DNA of 35,025 bases from Bacteroidia bacterium (GTDB lineage: Bacteria; Bacteroidota; Bacteroidia; B-17B0; Aurantibacillaceae), in contig JAEUTM010000397.1 in NCBI GenBank assembly GCA_016788025.1, positions 1-35,025 on the forward strand, in the 5' to 3' direction. Made by a program: the position numbers and the translations under genes. Positions within the stretch are counted from its first letter, which is position 1, and each line of letters opens with the position of its first letter. The notes under the pieces are model-generated. The model did not search any database. It was not told where the DNA came from and worked only from the letters and a program-made list of their open reading frames with translations. Positions 24,832 through 33,000 of the stretch are shown piece after piece.

Positions 24832-26660
24832 TATTTTTTAAAAAATTTTTCAATAGCATCGTATTCAACATCCATCATCACCACTTTTCCTCCAGCCGTG
24901 TACAAGGGGTTTTCACACTGCATCAGATGATTAAGTAATAATTTCATTTCCTCGGTTTCTAAAAACTTTCCGTATTTAATGGAAATATTTTTAGCGATGG
25001 CCCGGCATAAATTATCTCTCCTTTCGATCTTCGCATCAATGGTATTCAATTTATAGGTTTCGAGAATGCCCTCAAAGATTTGTACCGCGCTAAATTCCTG
25101 CATGTCCGCCGGAGTGCCGTTAATAACAATACTGTTCTTCCCAAAAATTTCCACATCAAATCCCAGTTGTTTAAACTCGGGAAGCAGATCTTTCACCAGT
25201 TGAAAATCGTTAACGCTTAATTCGATTTGCTCAGGAAAAAGAAGCTGTTGTGAATTGCTTTTGTCTTCTTTTTTCGAATGAAGATAATGTTCGTATACTA
25301 TTCTCTCGTGTGCACGTTGCTGGTCAACGATCAACACATTTTTATTGTACACCGTTACAATGTACTTTAAGTTCAGCTGGAATACCTGAAAATCAATGGC
25401 CTCCTGGTGAATATTCTCAAGTACCGACTGATCCTGACCTGGCGTATGCTCGGCAATCTCTTTGTCGTTTTTAAAACCTTCAAACATTGTTTCCCAGTTC
25501 TGCCTGTTGCTCTTTTGTAAAGGATTCTCCTGCTGAATAGCAGTATTTGTATGAAATGGATTGTAATTTGCGTTGTAAGTAACCTTTGGTTGAGTGTATA
25601 TCTTCCCGGAAGAGGCGGGCTCCTGGTTAAATCCGGTTTCTGCTTCGAAATCGAGAGATGGGGACACATTGGCTTTCCCGAGCGCTCTCTTTACTGAACT
25701 TACGAGAAGCATATACACCGTTTTATCATCGGTAAATTTTACTTCTGTTTTTGTGGGATGGATGTTAATATCGATGTGTTTAGGATCCAGTTCGAGAAAA
25801 ATAAAATAGCGCGGGTGAGATTGGAAACTTATGAGTTCTTTATAAGCCTCATAAATAGCGTGATTCAGAAAGGGATTTCTCACAAACCTGTTATTTACAA
25901 AAAAATACTGTTCTTTTTTTGTTTTAATAGCGTGCTCGGGAAGGCTCACATATCCTGAAATTTTGACGAAAGAAGTATCTTCGTTAATAGGAGTCAGCTC
26001 TTTCTGCATATACCCTCCGAGTAGAGACTTAATGCGTTGTATAAGCGTTCCCGGCGGCAGATTCAGAATTTCATTGCCATTACTTTGCAGCACAAAATGA
26101 ATGTTTGTGTGGGGAATAGCAACTCTTTCCAACTCATCGATAATGTGCTTTTGTTCTATTTGATCGCTTTTGAGGAAGTTACGCCGTGCTGGAATGTTAT
26201 AAAACAAATTTTTTACGATGAATGACGTACCGGTTGCCGTCTGGCACTCATTTTGTGAAAGGAATTTCCCGCCTTCAATAATGATCTGCTGACCTACCAG
26301 GTCGTTGGCTTGCCGCGTTTTTAATTCTACCTGTGCAATGGCGGCAATACTAGCCAAAGCCTCCCCGCGAAATCCTTTCGTTGTTAATGCAAAAAGATCG
26401 TCTGCTTTACTGATCTTGGACGTTGCATGACGCTCGAAACACATCCTTGCATCAACGGGATTCATGCCCTTTCCATTATCAATAACCTGGATAAGAGATT
26501 TACCCGCATCCTTAATGATTAGTTTGATATGCGTTGCTCCGGCATCTATCGCATTTTCCAAAAGTTCCTTAACCACACTTGCAGGCCGCTGAACCACTTC
26601 TCCGGCGGCAATCTGATTTGCAACATGATCTGGTAAAAGAGCTATAACATTTTGCTGCAT
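24831..26660 (-). CDS. mutL: DNA mismatch repair protein MutL
   Basis: The 609-residue protein has an N-terminal GHKL ATPase (about 1-330), with LPDHVANQIAAGEVVQRPAS, VKELLENAIDAGA, DNGKGM, HATSKI and TKGFRGEALASI. A low-complexity linker (about 345-420) and a C-terminal dimerisation/endonuclease domain follow. The metal-site motif DQHA(x)2E(x)4E of endonuclease-type MutL appears as DQQRAHERIVYE (about 444-455): Asp, Gln and both Glu positions are kept, but the His and Ala are not. The later ACHxA and CPHGRP motifs are not recognisable (LCRAIAKNISIKYGKFL; CENPLYTAGGKVV). MutL couples MutS mismatch recognition to strand incision. It leads the operon with two rhomboids. Confidence 0.95.
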   Translation of the reverse strand: MQQNVIALLPDHVANQIAAGEVVQRPASVVKELLENAIDAGATHIKLIIKDAGKSLIQVIDNGKGMNPVDARMCFERHATSKISKADDLFALTTKGFRGEALASIAAIAQVELKTRQANDLVGQQIIIEGGKFLSQNECQTATGTSFIVKNLFYNIPARRNFLKSDQIEQKHIIDELERVAIPHTNIHFVLQSNGNEILNLPPGTLIQRIKSLLGGYMQKELTPINEDTSFVKISGYVSLPEHAIKTKKEQYFFVNNRFVRNPFLNHAIYEAYKELISFQSHPRYFIFLELDPKHIDINIHPTKTEVKFTDDKTVYMLLVSSVKRALGKANVSPSLDFEAETGFNQEPASSGKIYTQPKVTYNANYNPFHTNTAIQQENPLQKSNRQNWETMFEGFKNDKEIAEHTPGQDQSVLENIHQEAIDFQVFQLNLKYIVTVYNKNVLIVDQQRAHERIVYEHYLHSKKEDKSNSQQLLFPEQIELSVNDFQLVKDLLPEFKQLGFDVEIFGKNSIVINGTPADMQEFSAVQIFEGILETYKLNTIDAKIERRDNLCRAIAKNISIKYGKFLETEEMKLLLNHLMQCENPLYTAGGKVVMMDVEYDAIEKFFKK

Positions 26661-26667
26661 AAACCAC

Positions 26668-26675
26668 CAAATTTA
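26668..26675 (-). promoter_or_regulatory. Candidate -7 element for mutL, nearly leaderless
   Basis: On the minus strand the bases read TAAATTTG, a full match to TAnnTTTG, ending only seven bases before the mutL ATG at 26660. Transcription would start almost at the start codon. No spaced -33 motif is evident, so this may be chance in A/T-rich DNA. Confidence 0.25.
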
Positions 26676-26809
26676 ACCATTTGAATGGGTTTAGCCGGCA
26701 CTTTATTTTTTAATTAATTCTAAAGACTTTCTTTTTATTACCACGCTTAAAAAATTAGTAATTCGGTCACTTTATCGAAGAAAAAACGGGTGGGTGCCCT
26801 AAAAACACA

Positions 26810-26859
26810 TTTTTTACGGCAAAATTTAGGTAAGTATTTTTAACAATTTTCGTAAAAAA
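26810..26859. repeat. AT-rich inverted repeat
   Basis: TTTTTTACG (26810-26818) is the exact complement of CGTAAAAAA (26851-26859). A second pair inside (AAAATT and AATTTT) extends the potential stem to about 15 pairs with a two-base bulge. It could be an operator, an mRNA fold, or an untranslated RNA element. It lies about 175-225 bases before the giant adhesin gene. Confidence 0.4.
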
Positions 26860-26952
26860 GGCTCCGTTTTTGACTCCCATTAACTCGCTGTAAGCTAATG
26901 TTTACGCATTGATGCATAAATAAAATGATGATTTTCAACTAATTGAAAAAGG

Positions 26953-26984
26953 TTGGGTCTAACTGCAAAATTTATTTAAATTTT
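26953..26984 (+). promoter_or_regulatory. Candidate promoter of the giant adhesin gene
   Basis: TTG at 26953-26955 and TAAATTTT at 26977-26984 are 21 bases apart, matching the Bacteroidota -33/-7 spacing (TTG-N19-21-TAnnTTTG) with one mismatch in the last base. The start of transcription would fall near 26992, about 40 bases before the ATG at 27034. Confidence 0.4.
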
Positions 26985-27033
26985 GTTCAAAAAATTTGAG
27001 TAAGTTAGTTGTCACTATTTCAGATATTATTCT

Positions 27034-30000
27034 ATGAAATTCAGACAATTACTAGTCCTTTTTACAGCAGTATTAACATTTTCTAACAGCCCTCTTTTTT
27101 CACAAATTAACACGGCTCTTTTTGCAGATGTTCTGTCTCAGGACTCATTACAGGGATTTGACGTAAACCAGGCTAATGCCAAAGCTCTGGCAGAAGGCCT
27201 TTACGGCGCGAATTACGCAAACGCCATTAAACTCTACAAAAGGAGTTATGTTATTGATAAATACAATCTTAACTCAAATGTTGGCTATCAGGGCTTTCAA
27301 ACCAACTGGTTTGGCAAATACAGTCCGGCAACTACCGCTAATGCTCCTTGTAGCAATGAAGGTTTCGAGTCAGGAACTTTATCAAGCTGGTCCGCGTCGC
27401 TGGGTTTGAACACTAATTCTCAAAGTTATCCATCTACGCCAACTTCGATTTCTTCGGGCTCACTGGTTTCGGTGGTAACAACTACGCTGTTGGATCCTTA
27501 TGTTGGAACAATTCCTAACTCGCCTTTTAGTGGAAATAGCGTTGTTAAGATTGGAAATAATAACGCTAATGCTGAGGTAGTAAAAATTGCTCAGACATTT
27601 CCGGTTACATCTACAAACTACATGTACGAGTTTGCTTATTGGGCGGTGATGGAAGACGTTTCCCAGGCGGGAAGCCCTTTTGGGATTCACACATGTACAG
27701 GTACACCCTACATGCAGGTCAAGTTCTGGGATTCGGGAGTTTTACAATCCTGTCCAAGTTTTAGTATCATTGCTCCTGAATCGGGCACAGGTGGTTGTGC
27801 CGGTATTGGTCCTCTTACCTGGAGCACCGTTGCGGTAGGTTCCACAACCGTTAAAACGAGCCAGGGTTGGCAGAAATTTTCTGTTAACCTTAGCGGCTAC
27901 ATCAACTCCAACATTACTGTTGAAGTGATTGTTGGTGACTGCGCTCTGGGCGGACACTTTGGTTATGCCTATTTCGATTCCAATTGCGGAACGATGAATC
28001 TTACCGTCAATTCGAACACCGTTTCAATGCCCTCTGCTACTGTTTACCCGCAGGCACAGTGTGGCAGCTCCGCTACGTTAATTGCGCCTCCGGGCTTAAT
28101 TACTTACACATGGAACGGTCCATCAGGAAGCGGTGTAAGCAGCAATACCAGTCAAACAATTACCACAGCCGTTGCGGGTGTTTATACATTGCAGATGAAT
28201 CCTCCGGGAATCTGTAATCCACCGTTAACGAGAATCATTGACCTTTCTTTTGTTCCTCCGACGACCGTGACAGCAAGCCCCGCTAACCTTTGCTCTGCCG
28301 GAACAACCACATCCTCTACACTGAGTGCCAGCGGTGCAACTTCTTATACCTGGTCACCCGGCGGCTCAACATTATCATCTATTGTCGTCACGCCTACTAT
28401 CACAACAGTCTACACGGTCACGGCCAAAACCGGGACCTGTGTTGGTAATTTTACAGTACAGGTTAATGTAAACACCAACCCACTGGTAAATATTTTATCC
28501 AGCAACACCTCCATTTGTCCGGGACAAACTGCAACATTGGCTGCATTTGGAGCCAGTCTTTACTCCTGGAGCCCGGGTGGTTCAACCGGTTCTTTAATTA
28601 CGGTTTCCCCCTCGTCTCAAACCACCTACACCGTAATTGGTACGGCTTCCACCGGGTGTACCGGCAGTGCGGTGAGCACCATTTCCATTACCGCTGCCCC
28701 ACCCGTAGCTATACTTCCAACCACCGTAGCCCCTATATGTGCCGGCACACCGGTTAATCTCATTGGTCTTGCTGCCCCTGATTTTACGTGGTATCCTGGC
28801 GGCGCCGTCGGAATATTTCAAACCTTCACCCCAACTGTTACTACAACTTATACGGCCATAGGAGCCGCTAATACATGTACTGCCCAGGCAACCATAACAG
28901 TAACTGTTGATCCGGGACCAACAATGACTGTTTCCGCAAGTCCCGCAACGGCGTGTCCGGGAAACACTGTAATATTATCTGCAGTGGCGCCAACGGCAAC
29001 GAATTCTCTAACCTGGAATCCAGGGGCCATTTCCGGCACTTCTATTCCTGTTACTGCTACAACCTCGGGCGGCTACTCGGTGAGTGGAACAAACGCAATG
29101 GGTTGTACATCTACTTATACTATAAATCCTATTTTCAGTACTCCGCCATCTCTCACGATCAGTCCATCGAGCGCGAGTGTTTGTCTTGGCAGCTCGGTTA
29201 CCTTAACTGCAAGTGGCGCTAACAATTATACCTGGCAACCAGGAGGTCTTTTTGGATCCGTTGTAAATGTATCACCGGGTTCAAATACAACTTATACGAT
29301 TACCGGCGCAAATGCCGCGGGTTGTACTTCGACTACGACTGCAGTAGTTACTGTTGTTACGCCACCAACGATATCCTCTTCTGCTTCGCCTACCTCTTTC
29401 TGTACTGGCAATTGCTTTACCTTCATTAATTCAGGGGCAACGAGTTATACTACCAGTCCTACAAACCTTTGTCCTACATCAAACACCACATATACTGTAA
29501 TCGGATCGAATGCTGCGGGATGCGTGAGCAGCCCGGTATTGGTTTCAGTTACTGTTAATCCAAGTCCGGCTTTGACAGCGTCTGCCAATCCTGCAACAAT
29601 CTGCGCGGGTAACAGTTCAACATTAACGGTAAATGGTGCCAGTTCATATCTTTGGTCAACGGGTGGGACCGGAACCAGTGTTGTGGTTTCTCCAAGCAGC
29701 ACTACCGTATACACTGTTACCGGAACCAGTGCGCTTGGATGTACAGCAGTTGCGAACGTAACGGTAACCGTAGTTCCTGCACCTGTCATTAATATTAGCC
29801 CTACTTCCGCATCGGTATGTGCAGGCAGCAGTGTTGCACTTATTGCTTCGGGTGGTACTGGAAATTCTTATACATGGACCCCAGGACCTATAACGGGTTC
29901 CGCCGTGAATGTTTCACCTTCCTCAAACACCATTTATACTGTTACCGGTTCAAATGGCAGTTGCATTGGCCAAAATACTGTACAGGTTACCGTAGTTCCT

Positions 30001-33000
30001 ATTCCTGCAATTACCGCCAGCTTTAATCCGTCTACGATTTGTGCGGGCAGTTGTGCAACTTTAAATGCAACCGGAGGCGGAAGCTACACAATTACAGGAG
30101 GTAGTGCTGTCGATTGTCCTACTGTTACTACTACTTACACTGTTGTTGGCTCAAGTGGCGGCTGTGTGAGTGCCCCGGTTATAACTACAATTACTGTAAA
30201 TAACGGACCCGTTCTTACTGCATCAGCAAATCCTCCGGGAATTTGTGCAGGGCAGAGCGCCACATTAACCGCATCGGGTGCAACTCCATTAACATGGCAA
30301 CCAGGCGGCTTGAGTGGCAGTCCGGTTATAGTTACGCCAACGAGCACAACAACTTATTCTGTAAGCGGTACAAACGGGCTTGGTTGCAGCACAACGCAAA
30401 CCGTTACTGTTTTTGTTACTCCGATACCGGCCGTTACAGCTTCTGCAAGCCCATCTTCCATTTGTTCCGGGGGTACAACAACGCTTACCGCGAATGGCGC
30501 TTCGTCTGGCTATTTCTGGCAACCGGGTAGTCTCGTTGGAAGCAGCATATTTGTTTCTCCAAATTCTACTACAACTTATACTGTTATTGGTTTTGCCGCT
30601 TCCTGCAGCAATATTGCTTTTGTAACTGTTACGGTAACTCCAAGTCCTACTGTAAATCTTAGCGCATCTTCCAACACAATTTGTTCTGGAGGAACAGTAA
30701 CGTTAACGGCAAATGGCTTAACCAACTATCAGTGGTCTGATGGTCCGACCTCTCCGGTTAGAACAGTAACGCTAAGTACTACAACTACTTTCTCAGTTTC
30801 CGGTGACTCGGGTGGCTGTCCTAGTACAAACACTGCCGCGGTTACCATCACAGTATCTCCATTCCCTGCTATAACAGTAGCATCAAATCCAACCGCCATT
30901 TGTGCAGGAGGTTCGGCCACCTTAACAGCTACAGGAACTTCCACTGGTTACGTCTGGAACCCGGGTAGCCTTCCGGGCGGCACCGTAACAGTAAATCCGA
31001 CTTCCAGTACTGTTTACACGGTAACTGGTACTACCGCTGCCGGATGTACTGCAACCGTTGGCATTAATTTAATCGTTAATCCGTCCCCTTCAATGATCGT
31101 CGGCGCATTCCCTTCCACTATCTGTGTGGGAAGTGTTGCTGCTCTCACTGCCAGCGGCACAGCGGCTAATTATAGCTGGATGCCTGGGGCACTTAGTGGC
31201 GCTAACGTAACAGTCAGTCCATCTACCAGCACTACGTATACCGTAACAGGCTATAATCCTACCGGATGTAGCACTCAGAGCACTGTCTTAGTTACGGTAA
31301 ATCCTACACCAAATATTACATTATCTGCTACTTCGGTTTCTTTATGCGCGCCGGGTTGCTCTACGATATCTGCTTTTGGCGCAACTAATTATACGTGGAG
31401 CACCGGCTCTACAGGTGCATCCGTAGCTGTATGTCCAACAGTGAGTCAAACGTATGTTGTACTAGGTTCAAATGGAACAGGCTGCGTGGGCAGTGCGACC
31501 ATTGCAATCATTGTAGGTCCTCAGGCCGTTATAAGCGCCAGCGCCAGCCCTTCATCCATATGTGCGGGCGCTTCTTCCAGTTTATCAGCTACCGGCGGGG
31601 TAAGTTACGTTTGGCAGCCTGGTTCTTTACCAGGAGCTAACGTCGTTGTTTCACCATCAGGCACTACCATTTATACTGTTACGGGAATCAGCGCTTCCGG
31701 ATGTTCGGGTACTGCCGCTGTAGTGGTTACTGTGAACCCGGCTGCAAATATTACAGCTACAGCCACACCTACCGCAGTTTGTATTGGTCAGTCTGCAACT
31801 CTTACCGCAGGTGGCGGAACAAGTTATAACTGGTCGCCTACAGGCGGAAGTGGTTCTCCGGTAATTGTTACACCAAGTGTTACCACCGTTTATACAGTTA
31901 ACGGAACCAGCAGCAGTGGTTGTTCAGGCAGTAACACCGTGCAGGTGGTTGTTAATCCTCTGCCAATTGTGACAGCCAGTGCTAATCCATCATCCTTGTG
32001 TGGCGGATCTGGAATTACAACAACTCTTTCTGCAACAGGTGGTACCTCTTATGCATGGACACCTTTTGGAACCGGCAACCCGATTGTTATGATACCAGTT
32101 GTTACGACTGTATATACCGTAACAGCAACCAATGCATTCGGTTGCCAGGGCACAGCATCGGTGCTTGTTACCGTTGCTCCGTCACCTTCGCCTGCCATTA
32201 ATATAACAGGAAGCGGAACAATCTGTTCCGGCTCTTCAGAAACCTTAAGTGCCACTGGCGCCACAACATATAGCTGGAATACAGGATCTACAAGTTCGGC
32301 CATTGTTGTTAGCCCTACTGTTACTACTGTATATACCTTGTTTGGATTTAACGGCGGATGTACCGGAGCGGTAAGCAGAACCATTTTTGTGGCACCCGCT
32401 CCTCCACTTTCAGTCTTTGCGTCAACCACTACACCTTGTGTTGGTTACACCGTTGCGCTCGGCGCTATTACTCCTGGTACGCATACGTGGTATCCCGGTG
32501 GATCCGTTGGTAGTCCTTACATTGTAACCCCTTCGGTAACTACAATCTACACTGCGGTTACAAGTGGCGGACCTTTGAACTGTACCAATTCTAAAACCAT
32601 TTCAATAAATCCGATTCCTTTACCTATCGTAACTGCCAGTGCTAATCCGCTTACTGTTTGTCCTGGAGGAACAAGCACTCTATCGGCCACAGGAGCAGTA
32701 ACTTACACCTGGTTGCCAGGTTTTGTGCCTGGTAATCCAATAGTTGTAAATCCTTCCGGCACCACTACTTACACAGTTGGTGGAATAGGATCCAACGGTT
32801 GCCCGAATTTTGACACTGTTACTGTAAGCATATTTAATGTGCCTGTAGTTGGCATAAGTACTGCTACAAATTCTGTCTGTTATGGAAGCCCTTTGACTTT
32901 GATTGGAACCGGCGCGACCAACTATACCTGGTTGCCCGGACCACAGACCGGCACAAGTATAGTGGTTAATCCTACTACAACCACCACTTATACCCTTATT

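Larger units (their letters stand above)
26661..27033. other. AT-rich divergent intergenic region, mutL / giant adhesin
   Basis: These 373 bases are very A/T-rich and hold no protein gene of note. They contain an inverted repeat with nine-base arms (26810-26859), promoter candidates for both flanking genes and a short GCAT/ATGC hairpin near 26909. No terminator was seen, as expected between divergent genes. Confidence 0.6.

Noticed and set aside
29445-32429. Several minus-strand open frames (114 and 126 codons among others) in the Ig repeat region
   Set aside because: They repeat the same V/T-rich pattern because they read the complement of the repeats. They are broken and unrelated to known proteins, while the plus frame is open for 2664 codons.
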